Of a stretch of 64,000 bases of DNA, positions 14,101 through 29,100 are shown in pieces; within the stretch, counting starts at the first letter, position 1, and every line of letters begins with the position of its first letter. This DNA comes from Elmis aenea. Its lineage: Eukaryota > Arthropoda > Insecta > Coleoptera > Elmidae. Below the pieces are notes generated by a model. It was not told the DNA's origin and searched no databases. It saw only the letters and a program-made list of their open reading frames with translations. A program made the translations under genes and the position numbers. Where the stretch lies: the NCBI GenBank assembly GCA_947652605.1, contig OX393576.1:54970966-55034965 (forward strand), written 5' to 3'.

Positions 14101-17100
14101 CAGAGGGCCCCAACTTGCTGTTTTTTAGACAATATTTTTGTTTTTTTAATTTATATTTATTATTTTATTACAATGAAAGGATAGCGAGACCTCTTCAGAA
14201 TGATTTAGGGTCGCCCCAGTGGTCCGCGGACCACGCTTTGACGAACACTGACAGTCTATTCTTAAAATTTTATTAAAAATAAAATTTACTAAAATAAAAT
14301 TGAATGTTATTCACAGTATAAAATAATAATTATTTGTTGATAAAAAAAAGATTTTTACATTTAAGTGCAAAATCCGTATATTTGGAAAAATTTATGAAAA
14401 TAAAAACCTGCAAACTGATATGATTTTAGGCATGTGTTACAGACATTTTACATAATATCCAAAGAAAACATTGCTCAAAAATGGTGGTGCTTAGATGCAG
14501 CCACATACCATAAATATAAATGTTTTGCAACTAAATAAGATGTGTCTACATATAGCAAATAAATTGGTTGATCGTGGTGATGGCACTTCCATGTTCCTTG
14601 TCAAGCAAAAAGATCTTTGCAATTTATCATTACGGTGCCTGGAATAAATTAATTTGACATTAAAGCTAAAAAATATATCAACGCTTATTCGCAGTTTTGT
14701 GTGCTCAATTTACCGTAAAGATTAGAGCTTTTTTGCTTATTTTTAAAATCCCAACAGAGAAACCAAAAACGTTACGTAACGCCGTCTGCGATATCCAATT
14801 AACTTTTTTGTGCTGCAGCTCTGCGTATTTCTCATAAAGCGACGACCTACTCAAGCCAACTGCAATCCTAGTTCAATCTTAAGAATGCGGAAAAACTGCT
14901 ATTTATTTTTATAAGGTTAAAATGTGTCTAGTCAGGATTCGTTCGATCGTCAGACTGCGCCACTCTGCGGTCACTATGTAAATCGCTATGCATTCCTACC
15001 ATAACCGGAAGAAACAGTAAGCTATGTTAGTCCTAAAACAATATATTTGCGCTAGTGCTTTGTATTTTACTTACCCTAAAACTAATTGCCCCGTTACAGT
15101 TAACATCGAAGGCTTTGAACACGTAATGTGCATATATACTAGAATCTGCAACAAAATAAAAGTGGTTTTAGTTTTACAGTAACACAGCAATTTAAAAAAC
15201 GACGGATTACATTTATATAATAGGATTCATTTCAGAAAACTAATTTAAAAAAGCAAAAGCGCTAAGGGAATGAAATAAGTCACACCGAACGAGCTTTTAT
15301 ACATTTTCGGTCATAATAAGTTTATATTTGCTTTTGTTCTTGTATAATACAAAATAACACAAAAAGTTTTTTGTTTACTCACACAAGTCTACTTGTATTT
15401 CGGTAAAATATCTGATGTACATAATGTATTAGCATCGCCAAGACACGAGGATTAAGCTTAATTTAAGACTAAAAAATACGATAAACTTTCCTACACACAA
15501 AAAATATTATATCTATGAATATAAATTATTGGTCTATAAGAAAAAGTACTAATGGAATAATTATTTATCTATAAAAATAATTTTTGACCTATTAGAATAA
15601 TAGTCGATATATGGAATTAATATACCTACATCACCTCCTAGAATGTTGATGCGTATTTCAGTAGGTGCTCGATATAGATCGTTTATTATTTTGTTAATTT
15701 CCTATAGATTGTTTATTAATTTTTAATTTTATATAAATCGTGCATTAAGTTCTGTACATCTAACAAAAAAAAATATTTATAGATCAAATATTGATTTTCT
15801 ATGGATCAAATGTTTTTGTATATGATTTAAATGCTATCTATTTAAATTTACTGTAAATACCACGAATTCTTAAGTTAAGCGCCTCTAACGACTATAGAGT
15901 ATAGGGTCATTACCGCCTTACTTCTTAGAAAAAATATGTATAAATTTTTTGTATAAGAATAAATATAATGTATTTTATGTATATAAGTTGTTTGTTAACA
16001 TAAATATAATGTGTTATATGTATATACGTGTATAAATTGTTTGTAAACAACATTTGCCTTAGTTAAATTAAAAAAATAATATTTTTAAACTTAAGTTTGC
16101 AGTAAAGTTTATAATTATTTTTAGTTTGTTCAAATTTAAATATTGTGAAAAATATATGTATTATTATTATCAAAAACAATGAAATAAATTATTTTTACAC
16201 AAATTTTGGTATTTCTATGAGCAAGGTCAAGATATAATTACAATAAAGTAATGTAATGAGTACAACAATAATTATGGTAACGTAGTCACCAAAATGCTGT
16301 TTCCATATACACAAATTGTTGTTAGGTTTCATAGGTCATATTGTTAAAATAACAGTAGTATATACTTTATTTTACAACATTACAACAACTGTTGTATTTC
16401 TAACAGTAATGCCACGATATAATTACAGTAAAGTTGTTGTAATGGGTACACCAATTGTGTTAATTCAGTCACCAATATTTTGTTACCATAAACACAAATT
16501 GTGTTACAGTGTACAACAACGAAGTGTGACGCTTACGCTTTTGCGGAAATTTGCTGGTGTGGGAGCTACAACATTCGCCGTTAGCTGCAGCACCAATGTA
16601 GTTACAACAACCCTGTTGTACCTGTAGCAATACGTTGTTACGTTGGTGCTGTCACAATAATTACCCGCCGTTGTGGTATGGAATAACACAATTGGTGTGA
16701 TTCCAGCAACATTTTTTTTCCGTGTACAATTTTATTTTAAATATGTCCAAAGTAGTTCCGTTTAACAATAGTAGATACACTTAACCATTTTTACTTTCCA
16801 CTTCTTAAAAGCTTCTAACCAATCCTCTTTCAGAATACTTGCAAAATAATCGTCATTTTCTTATTTTTAGGCCTCTCTGCCGTTATGTATGAGGCTTTTG
16901 TTTCTTTTTATGTATGTATCCTGTTTTTGTACTTACCTCTACTTGTTTTTAAATCTCTTGTTAGTTCTCCAAACTTACTTCAATCGATACCTTTGTTTGT
17001 AGGTTGTAGCAGCTTTTTTCACCTCCTCATTCAAGTTTTCCTTGGTCTTCCTTTCCGATTTTTCCTCCCGTTTGCGCTTTATATGCTTTCCTGGGCATCA

Positions 17101-20100
17101 TATCTTCTCGCTTTTTGTTCTATTGGTTGTACTCTTAGCTTTTTCGTATGGGTTTCGTTTCTAATTTTGTCCCTATACGTTTTACTTGAAAGGCTGTATC
17201 AATATTCTCATTATACAAGAACGTGCTAAACCGCAAATTCTATTTTTGTTTTGTTTAAAAAATAAACAAAAGTAGCACTTTGCCAAGGGAGGTGAGGACT
17301 GTAGATAGTTTATTACTTTTATCTTTCCTTAAGCCAAAAAACTGAGTTCTGAAGCTGCGGTATCAGAAGAATTATCGTTAGAAGAGCATAATTTTTTTCT
17401 CTAGAACCACACCGAATACCTCATGCAATCATATTTCTATGTACCATTTCGTCGTAAAAACGAAAAAATGACAAAATGTGTATTTGTATCAAAAAATAGT
17501 TCAATATTCTGCAGGGACTAGAAACGAAAAAAATTCTGTTCGTTTCTGTTCGGAACGAAAACGAAATATATCGTTTTCGTTCTTTTCGTTCTAACCGAAA
17601 ATATTCTTTTTTCGTTTTCGTGAACCGAAATAATAACGATTAAAACCGGTTTTACAATATTTTTTTTTGTCGTCAAAAAATATTTTTTTTTTCTAGTCAC
17701 CACAACCCTCTATAAATACGATAACAATATTTGCGTCTCAACTAAAATATAAACGATGACGATGGGGTTTGATGCTCACGGACAGCATATTTTAGACTGG
17801 CGAACCATCGCCATATTAAATTTACCAAATCGTTAAACATATTAACATTTAACCATTTTATTAAGTTTAACACCCGTAAGGTGCAAAAACATAACGTGAT
17901 TAGGTTAAATTAGACACACGATCTTTATCTAAAAATATGAAAATATAGCAAGTGCTGTTTTAAATTTGTTTTAGTACTAAAAATCTATGCATTTGAATTA
18001 AATAAGATCCTGCTGTAATTATTTAAAAAGACAAAAGAATGAATTCAAGTGGATAATTTACTAAATGTTATAAATAAAAAAGATATTTAAAAAAAACTTA
18101 TATTAACTTGAAATATACTTTAACTGTATAGTTTGTACATACCATACAATATACATTTTCACATTCCATTAAATCTTACTACCAACACATCTTCCAATAA
18201 ATCTTCTTTTACATTAGTCCTTTTCGAAGTAAGAATAAATTTTACTATTATTATGTCTAAACGCAAATAAAACATGCACATTGATAATATATATCCAATT
18301 AAGTGTATATTCTATATTGATGATCTAAAAAACAAATTAGAAATAGAGAATATCTGTACCGTTAATTGTGTTACACGAAATTGCAAGTATAAACAATAAA
18401 GTTGTTAATACATATTCACGTAAATATATGGAGAAAAGTGAAGCTCACTTATTTCAAGTGAGATTTTTTACTGCCTCGTGGAGTCTCCCCAGCACAGAAG
18501 GTAAATTCGCGTTTGTGTTTAACAAATAAAATTGAAATATTTATTTCGTTTTCGTTCTTGAACGAAAAATAATAATTTCGGTTTTGTTCTTAAAAAAATT
18601 TCGGTTAATTTCGTTTAACGTTTTCGTTCTGTTCTCAGTTCCTGATATTCTGACTATTTTTTAAATCAAAAAGAGTTTTTATAGGGTGGTAAGTTTTTAG
18701 TTAGAATCTTATTTCGACCATACTGTATAACTTTAAGGTAGCTGCTATTAACGTTCCGAAATTTGGTTTTTTAGACACCCAAAGTATAAGATACATTAAA
18801 TGAATTAGTGTGCTATAGCATTATAGCGCAATCAGATATGCTTTCTTTCCGAAAACTAGAGCTTTAGTTTCATTTTAGCTAGTTTTATACCTTTAAAATA
18901 TTTATAGCCACTTCATCGCAGATATTTTCGATTCACTGTTTTCACGTCTCGATAGACCAGAAAATATGCTTTCAAAATTGAGATTGATGATACTCCAACC
19001 GGTAAAAAAACAGAAGCATATAGGATTATGATACTTTAAAACAAAAGGTGCCTACATTAATTTTAGTGCGTAATTTTAAAGATACAGTATTAAACGTTTA
19101 AAAAATATCAGGCAAGCTCTTCAGTTGTTTTTTATGTTTAACCATGTAATAAATTTTTGAAATTTGTAATAAAAAGTTTTGTAAACAGACAGTTTCATTA
19201 TTAAACTTTGAAAACAGAATTGTTTCGTATTGTTGCAAAATTTAAATAAATAATATGTAACCCAACCAAGACAAATTATTCAATAGCTTCTTTATTATTA
19301 AAGATTAAAGAAAAATCTAATTAATAGTAAAAAAGTAAAATATCACTCATCTTATTTGTATCATCTAATCTAGATCAAGTACAGATTTGGCTAAAAAAAT
19401 TGAAAATAAAAATTAATGAAATAAAATCTGTGCAAGTAACTTTCACGTTAAAAAAGAATCAATGTCCACCAGTGTACCCCAATCCAGCAAGGCCAAGTAA
19501 TTAGGTTTTTACTTAGACAGCAAAATGAACTGGAAGGATTATATAATTAAAAGACGAAAACAGTTGGACTTGAAAGTACTCGTCGATTGGAAGAGGTTTA
19601 AGCCTATCATTAGAGAACAAATTATTGTTGTACAAAACTGTCATCAAGACCATATGGACTTACGGAGCGGAGCTTTGGGGTTGTGCAAGTAAGTCCACTT
19701 TAGCTATAATTAACAGAAGCAATTTAAAAATATTAGGAATAATTGCAAATGCACTTTGGTATGTCACCAACCAGACTCTGCTTGATGACCTGGATGTACC
19801 ATTTATTAGGGATGTTATTGGGAAGCAGAGTGCTAAACATCATGAGAGGCCGGAGAGCCATAGTAACATTCTCGTACACACATTGCAGGAGGGGCGCGAT
19901 CACAGAAGGCTTAAAAGACGCTGCCCATCTGATCAAATGGACGGTTAAAGAGAACACTTCGATGTAAGTGTTCTTAGGAAATGTTCTTATCACGTCATAG
20001 TAGTGCTGTGATTAGTGCTAGGCTAGCAAATTAACTCATAGAATCATGAAATTCTGATTGCTACTAAACCTACACTGTAAGAAAACGTATTTAAAAAAAC

Positions 20101-23100
20101 CTGTTTTAAGTAAGTCTGTGGATTGTTAATAGATTATTATTTTTATTTATTTTGGATACAAAAATAATCTTCTAATGAAAAGACCAAAGTCTCGGCACTG
20201 ATATAGCTTTTCTTTGAGATTTTTTCACAAATAAGATAAAATTTACGAGTGTAATTAGAATAAATAAATTTGATAATAATTTTTTTAATTAAATTAATAC
20301 ACATTTCTTGGTCAGCGTTCTACACTTCAAACTGGAAAACGATATCGAGTAAAAAAATAGAGACCTTTTGGATGACATCTAATCACCCTTTTACCGCTCC
20401 CTAATATATATATATATAATAATAAAACTCCCACTTTTGAGTTCTATAGCTCACGTTGCAAGCCACTGATACACAACAATAACTCTTTCAGAAATGTTTA
20501 CAAACATCGGTTGGAAATTGCAATAAGAATAAGAGCAATTTCGCCTTTAAAATCCATTAGCAGATGTGATTGTACGTTTTCAAGCAATTTCGTATCGAAT
20601 CCTTTACTGAGCCACATGTTACTTGAAACGTGGTAGATTGCTTCAATTATAATTCAACGTGACGTGGGATGAGGCAGCCACTCAATTCCAGAGAAATCAA
20701 TCCCCTGACAACGCTTGATTTCTTGTTAGGAGAGAGTCTGATAAATCTTTATTCGAGTTTGCAGACCTAATTTTCGAAATTTCTCTTACTTTATAAATAA
20801 TTTTCGTTTTTCGTAAATAATGAGGAAAATATTTCAACAAAAAAACTCTGTTTTCATGACAAAACAAAATTATTGGTTAACATTTTAAAAACGTTATCAT
20901 CCACAAAGTGTAGAGAAAACAAAGTGATACCGAATATTATTTTTGTTTTTATCCACAAGGACCTTAAATGTTTCCCATGCTTCTAGATTCCAAATCATTC
21001 TCACGACAGGAAGACCTATCTTGCAACATTAAGGCATGAATACCAAGTGATTCAATAAATGGAAAGTTAAATGTGCTTGCCGATTGATTAATTTCAAATA
21101 AAAATTAGCCGTTAAATTTCAAATCACGTTTCGGACATTAATTCTTCCCCGATTTATCTCGCCTACAAATACCTCCAAATGTGTTGTGCATGAAAACGCG
21201 GGAAACTGTTCAATTTTCACAGTGGAATGGACATAAAATACAAATAGGCATGCGGCAATTAAGTTTAATAATTTCTGCGGCATTTAAACCGACAGATTAC
21301 CCAGCACAAGTCCGTAAATTTAAACGAATGAGACAATTATAAAACGGCACCGCGTTTTTACGCCACAGGTTAAAATATATTTCGAAGTATGAAATAAAAA
21401 TATTGTATGTGATGTCCGGATGATAAAAAATTAAAACGTGTTTGAAAAGTATCGCTATTTTCAGGTTAAATTTAATATAAAACGTTATCAAGATTCTCTC
21501 AAATTTTTCACTAAATTAATTATTGTTAGTTATAGTTACAATAATTGATGTTGCTCTTTGAGTACCTAAATAAAAGGCAAAGTCTACTATCAAAACCTCT
21601 ACTTAAAAGAGTAATTCTATTAGTTGTAAATAATAACCCATCAAGTCCTATACTGACTGCAAGAAACAAAGGTATTATTTAGAACAGACGTTCTTAATAA
21701 CTTTATTCTTCTTTTAATAGATTTACGATTTGATAGCTCATTGTTCAGTATACAAAGTCTACTACTAATAGTTCTAACATAAAGTATTAGTTATGAAAAT
21801 AAAAATATCAAGTAAAGTGTTTGGGGAAAGTAAAATTTTGGGTTTATGTTGGGCAGCGTTATAACATCTTAAAAATATATCTATTTTTATTAATTAGTAT
21901 GATATAAAATTACGCACAATGACAATGCAAATACTATAGCTGTAGTATCATATTTCTTTAAGCTAGAACTGCTCTTCAAATCTTAACACAGAAAAGAGCA
22001 AAACTTGTCACCAAAAAATAAACCTAACCCGACCTGATAATTGGTCCGTATAGCTAAGTGTTCTCAAAACCATATTTCAATTAACGTCTTGATGGTTAAT
22101 CAAAAACACCCCAACATTTTCAGGGGTTTCAATGTTTTGGAAAGCACTTTGGGATTTTAGATTTTTTGAGTCCCTTTGCAAACTGGAGAGAGTTTTAATT
22201 CTTAGCACATTTTTCTCTAGTGTTCCATTATAACCTAACCACGTCTGCATGGCATTAAAATATTTTATGAACTCTAGCTTATTACTTCTGACATTTTAAA
22301 TATTTAGGAACGATAATTGCAGAGAATGGTAAATTGGAAGAACAGCTGAATAACACAATAGCTGAAGCGACGAAATTTCACCACACATCATTAATTAATG
22401 TTTGATAAGCAAGAAGGAGATCTTAAAAGAAATTAAGACGCAAGTATTTAGCAGTGCACGTACCAATTCTTACTTATAGTCCAGAAACTTGGGCACTAAC
22501 AACAAAGCAAAAACAAAGGATATAGACGAAGGAGATGAGATTTTGGAGAAGCATATAATGTAGACATGGATAAGGTTAACGACAAAATCAGAACAAGCCT
22601 AGGAGTGAAAAACAAGGAATAAAATGGAGACAAACTAATTAAGATGTCTGGTTGATCTACTACGCATGCCAGAAAGCAGGTACGGATGGAAAACCAAGTT
22701 TAAGGGAAAAAGCAGTAGATGAAGACCAAGAAAAAAATGAAAAACGAAAAGAGGCAGAGAGTAGAAAAAAAAGGAATCAGCTGGACAGATGTGCCACAGT
22801 TAGCCAATGGTAGACAGGGATGGAGAAACATAATCAAGAACTAGAAAAACATACCTCGACACCGAAAGGTACAAGAGGACCCAATTTAGAAGAAATAAGA
22901 GAAGAACTTATTATTCAACTACACTAATTTTTCTTGGGGTTTCAATCCCCGCTCTTCAGGAAACGATTATACTTAGTAATAAAAGCTTTAAATCGGGGAA
23001 CTTCCTACAAACCTGTTGTTTGCTCTTTTATGCGAGAACTGTAACATGCAACCACTTTTTTTTTTTAACTCGCTGTCGTTTTAAGAAACGGATACGTAAA

Positions 23101-26100
23101 GCTTCAGTGTCAACGTGTGTCACATACATTACTTGAAATATATTTCGTTAAATTTCGTACGTATTTTATCGTGAAAATTCCTGCAGCAAAAATTTAAATT
23201 AGAACGACCTATTTATAGTTATGTTAATTCAAGGAATCAGAAATTATACTCTTTAAAAATACACCGAAATAGGTGATCCTGGCGTGTTCAAGGTGGGATT
23301 GTCCAGCGATAGCGTTAGGCTTAAATTTTAGTAGCTGCACCTGTTTACGATAACTGAAGTGTGATAAGATCAACAGCAACTGTTTCAAGGTGTAGGGAGA
23401 TCAATATATTAAGTATGCAAATTAAAGTACTGGCTTGATAAGAGATTTAGGCCAAAATATATGTGTGGAACACTCGCTTCGTATAGTATATTGTTACCTT
23501 CCCGTCCAAAGTAGTTAAAAGGTTATATTGGTTTATATTGGTTTAGAAATGTAGTAAATACTAGTATTGGCAATTAGCATTTTTAATACAAGATTTACCT
23601 TTCAGAAAATGATACGTTGATAGTTTTGTAAAGTAATGACAACCGTGGTAATAACTAATAATGACTTTTAAGATAGCTCTTGTAATTAAAACACAACGAA
23701 GAGGGAATTAATAACAAAAAATACTGTTTTTCTTAAATATATTTTTTTTAAGGTTTAAGTTTTAAGTCATTTTCATTATCATGGTGATTTTTATCTTAAA
23801 ATTAAACCAATTTTCTTCCTGTTTTTTCAAGTAACTAACTAAAAGTTCTGAATAAAATTATTGCTTGTGCCATTATTATGCAGGGCGTTTCTTAAATATT
23901 GCGAAAAAAATCGGAAGGTAATTCCTAATCGAAAATTAAGGGGCCTTTTACATAATTTTTTCCCTTGGACGTCTCCTTTCGGAGTTAAACCCACCTAAAG
24001 AGGAGCGGTAAAATTAGGTTTTTATTATAATTCTCTTTGGATATACAGGGTGTCCCAAATTCGAGTAAATGCATGGGGATCTCGCTTATCTTAAGAGCTA
24101 CGAGGTCGGTTAAATTAGGGCAAAGTTAGTTTAAAACTAAGACAGCTATGAAAATTTTCTTTGCAGATATTTTATAAGCATCCAATTTCGCAACTTTGCC
24201 CTAATTTAACCGACCTCGTAGCTCTTAAGATAAGCGAGGTCCCCATGCATTTACTCGAATTTGGGACACCCTGTATGTAGGGGAATGATATTTGGTAGAT
24301 TGTTTGTACTTAACAAAAGGTTTCCCATAGTTATATTTTTAATCATCTCCCACCTTCACGGGGGGCTGAAAAGTGGGACCCTAGTTGGTTTTTTATCAGA
24401 ACTTTTTGGAGGCTTGAGAGTTTGCAAAGATTAAAACAAAAAGCCCATTTTTGTTTATTATCTGGCGTGCCAAGGAATTTTTTTAAAACATTAAAGCATC
24501 GTTAAATAGGTCTTACAAAGGGGAACAATTTGCCTAATTTAAACTTCTTTGTAGCTCTGACCGTTTACGAGATCCTAATAGTGGCCCTTCTATGTGGACG
24601 ACGCTGTATAGTTGTTACTTAAAGTTTAAAGCAACATTAATTTTTGGTAAGGTTTATATGTAAGTGACCTTTTTCAAATTACCGAGTATTTCGTAATTTT
24701 GGATTTTTCTCAATTTATATATATAAATCGGTTCTATAGCGTCTGTCGCCGCTGTCCGATCCCCAGACTGTTCCTCCACCCCTTCGTATCCTGCCACTGG
24801 TCTCTTGCAATTTCTCAATTTGAGTTTTGAAATTTGTATTTATTGGAATATTAGTCGACTCAAACGGACATGTAAATACCTTTAATGTTCCCATTAAGAC
24901 TAAAAATTATTTGGGATCAGCTGATGATTAAAATGTAGAAATTTGCTTCACTTACGTGCATAAAATGCACGCACCTTATTAATAAGTTAAGAAGATAGAT
25001 CATCAGACGTTTTGCAAGTTTGGCGTTTATTTTGTATATTTCTAGCTTATTCAAGAACACAAGGCAATAGTTATCTCTTTTTAAAACAGTTATCGTAATA
25101 CATACATGCATTTACAACCTCTCATTATTTCATGTACTCCTATTCCCAACTATACAACTATCCCATAGATGTCGCATAGTGTATGACTTTAGGAGTTTTG
25201 GAAATTTATAGGCTCTATAATATAGAGTTTATAGAGTAAAGCATTTAGGAATTTCTTCAGATGGTGTTTTTAAATTAAATTAAAACTATCATCTAAACGT
25301 ATTAATTGATTATAATATGTTTAAAACTTTTATTAACGATGGAGATTCTTGCACAATCAAATTAGCTTTTTTTAATTACTTATCAATTACTCCTATTATT
25401 TATATACCTATCAATAAAAAAAGTTACTGACGAAGACACAAGAGTCTCGAAACTGGTTTAAAATTTCTACAAGAAATTCTTCATGAAAAAGAATAATTGG
25501 TTTGTAATCAAACGTATTTACATTTAATTTCACGCTATTTTTATAGATATCGTGACGCAAGTCAACGCTAAACACGTTGGGTTTAGTGCATTTCATGAAA
25601 GCTTGTCGATTTTGATATTCAGTAATGTGTTTTAAAGTAGTAAATATCCGCTCACGGAAACCATTTGTTTGAGAAGAATAAAGCATGCTTTTTATTCGGA
25701 TATTACATTAAACTTGTCATTACGACATTAAGAGGCATTCTGCGGTTGACGTGCGTTTTTAGAATGTTTTACACACACTGGAAAATAAAAGCAGAGATAA
25801 TAAGGGCAGATAATGCTTACAGGTCTTTTTTTTAATCTGCGCTCTGCAACTGAATTATTTCAGCAGGCGAGCTGATTTTAAATTATTAAAACAGAATTTT
25901 CATTTTGTAAAGAAATGACACTTTGTGACGCCTAAGTCTTACTTATTTTTTTAAATGTTGTGTACTGAAATTTCAACCACCTCGTTTATGATCGAACTTG
26001 TGACTGATGCAAGGGATGTAGCTAAGCCCCTTTGCTACACGAATTAATGGATGTATTTATACAGTGTGTACAAAAAGTAACGTAACGGATCAATTTCTCG

Positions 26101-29100
26101 ACTTGTGACAACTTTAAAACTTAGACAATAGCGATTTTTGACCAGTTAAATTTTTTAAAATAATACGCAGGGTGTTCCTAATGGCCGGTCCATTTAGTCA
26201 AACTTCAAACACAAATAAGTCAGTTTTTTTAAAATGGTACACTTATATCTTTTTACATTTTCTAATTCATCATGTGATTATCTTCAAAAACTGTTAAAGG
26301 TCAATTATGTCTAAAATCAGTATTTCTGGAGTTATTGCGGTTTTCTTTACAATTTACGGATTCAAACACAATATTAAATGGCATTAAACTAGTAGGCTTC
26401 GGAAATATCTCAAAAATTTGTTTTTTTTTTGTTTTTGATGTATTTTTCATTGTTTTTTTAAATTAATTTTAACAGAAATACAAGTTTTTTTAAATCAAAC
26501 TTAAATTTTTATCATCGTGTTTGTTTTTCATTCATTTATAATATAGCAAATCTTTCAGTTTAAACATCAAAATCTAATTTTATTTGACATTTAAAACAAC
26601 ATTTCGAGGTATTTCCAATGCCTACTAGTTTTGATGCCATTAAATACTGTGGTTGTATATGTAAATTATCAAAGAAAACCGTAATAACTCGATAAATACT
26701 GATTTTAGACACAATTGACCTTTAACAGTTTTTGAAGATAATTACATTGTCAATAAGAAAGTTTAAAAATAAATACCATTCACAAAAACTGACTTATTCG
26801 TGTTTGAAGTTTGACTAAATGGACGTCCGGTAAGGAACACCCTGCGTTTTATTTAAAATTTTAACTAGTCAAAAATCACTGCGACACTATTGTCCTACAA
26901 AGTTTAAAAGAAATTCGTTATGACATAGCCAAGTTTCTGTCAATATTTTTATAAAAACTTAAATAACTCAAAAACGACTGATTTTAGATACATAAAACCT
27001 ATATATTTTTGAAAGAGAATTCAATTTTACATCTAAATATTAGTAAATATACTGTGTGTTCTGTTAAAATGGAAACAAGTGACGTATCGGTGCGCAAAAA
27101 CAAAACACTGTGTATAGTTGAAAATAATTTAAGGCTATTTAGTAAATGACCACAAACAACTTTTATTTAAGACTTTTTTTTGTAAAGTTGTCGCAAGACG
27201 AGACGTTGATCCGCTACGTTATTTTTTGTACACACTGTATAAATTAGAATGACTAAAATGACAAACGTCAAGTAACATTAAAGAAGATAAGACAACGCAG
27301 AAGTTTATTTCTAATTATCACAGATATTATAATGTCCTTTGCATGATAAAATATCGTTTTCATCGTCTAGTTTGTTGGACAGCGAAGATTCATTGTATAT
27401 CGACATCTTTTAAACCTAAAAAGTATCGATCAATGTGTGGGAATATCATGCGTGGGTGACGTCGAGATTCCCTGTTTTTATTTTATTTATCTTCATGATG
27501 AATTTGTGGAGATATTTCTAGTTTTGTTTGGAAATATATGCCGTCCTCGTTTTAAAAGGATAATCCTTTGATTTTTTAAAGCATAATCCCTGTTTTCACG
27601 TTTTTAAATGTTAAAGTAGCGAAATTTCTCACAACATTTTTGCTGATAGGTTTTCCGGTATTGTGTTGTCGAACGGGGAGACTAAGTGCCGGATTAAGGC
27701 ACAAACTGACTGGACCTTTGTCCGGGGGGTCCTAGATGATGAGAAGAGTGAAGTACACGTAGATTCGTAAAAATTAACAGATAACTTATCTACTGTTTTA
27801 ATAAATGCTTAAATTAAATGCTCAAATTAAATGCTTAAATTAAATGCTTAAATTTTTCAAGCACCATGTAAAAAAGGAATTGTAGTATGGGTTTGCATAT
27901 TCACACTCCATTTTGCAGATGATCAGATTAATATCAGCTAAAGACAAAGACGATATCGATTATATACCAAGAAAACTAAACGATGAATACAGCAAATGGG
28001 GACTGACAATAAAACATACTTAAAACAGAATACGTCGTTGTAGGATGTAGGAGGACGCGGTCAACCTTTGCACCTCGACCCTAACACAATTTCAAATGAA
28101 TCGCTGATTGCAAAAACAACCTGATCCCATTTCACCTAATCTTTAGCAATATTGCAAGAACTGTTTAATTTATATTAAGATTTCACAAAAAAATCAAACA
28201 ACATGTGTTTCTGAAGATCTACTAAGTTGTTTTTAAAACACATGTTAATAACAGGTAGTCTGATATACGGTGTATACAAAAAGTAACGTAACGGTCAATA
28301 TCTCGTCTTGTGACAACTTTACAAATAAAAGTTTTATATAAAAGTTGTTGGTGGTAATTTACTACATAACCTTTTAACATTTCATAATTATGCTTATTTG
28401 AAAAACGATCCATAGAAAACTTGGAAATCACTAACTCGTTTGTACTACAAAAAAATATGTATTATTTGACAGTTGTTAGAAATAGTCGTTGCAATTGTTT
28501 AATTACGACACCAAGGCCTACTGTGGTGAAGCCTTAATTTTGCAAATTTTCATATTTTCCCTAGGTGGAACATACGGATGCTTTACATGGTTAAAAAACA
28601 TTTGTTACGGAGATTTGAAAAATGCAAAAATTTTTTAGTTTAGTTTAAAGATCATATAATTGCATTTGATATTTAAAACAAATTTTCGAGTTATTTTCCA
28701 AGCCTACTATTTTAATGCTATTAAATATTGTGTGTGTAAATTATCAAGAAAACCGCAATAACTACTGATTTTAAACATAATTGACCTTTAATACTTTTTG
28801 AAGAAAATTACATGATTAATAAGATACTATGTAGGGTGTTCCATTTAAAAAAACTGACTTATTCGTGTTTGAAGTTTGACTAAATTGACCGGACATAAGG
28901 AAAACCACCTTAAAGTTTTAATTAGTAAACAACCTTTGTGACACCATTGTCCTACAAAATTTTAAAGGAATTCGTTCTGACAGCCAAGTTGTGAAATATC
29001 ATTATTTATCAATATTTTTATAAAAACTTAAATAACTCAAAAAGGTCTGAATTTAGATACACAAAACCTATCTGTTTTAGAAAGAGAATTTAATTTTATA

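Noticed and set aside
16316..17229. ORFs of 103 and 114 codons on the plus strand
   Set aside because: The first is translated tandem repeat; the second is hydrophobic low-complexity T-rich sequence with no domain.
25411..25686. 91-codon minus-strand ORF in the KChIP intron
   Set aside because: Reads like plausible protein in places, but no family could be recognised and no flanking splice signals or element ends support it.
27670..27740. Possible hAT terminus 'gtgccggattaaggc'
   Set aside because: Only one end is present; the only complementary sequence seen (6437-6452) lies inside a different element.
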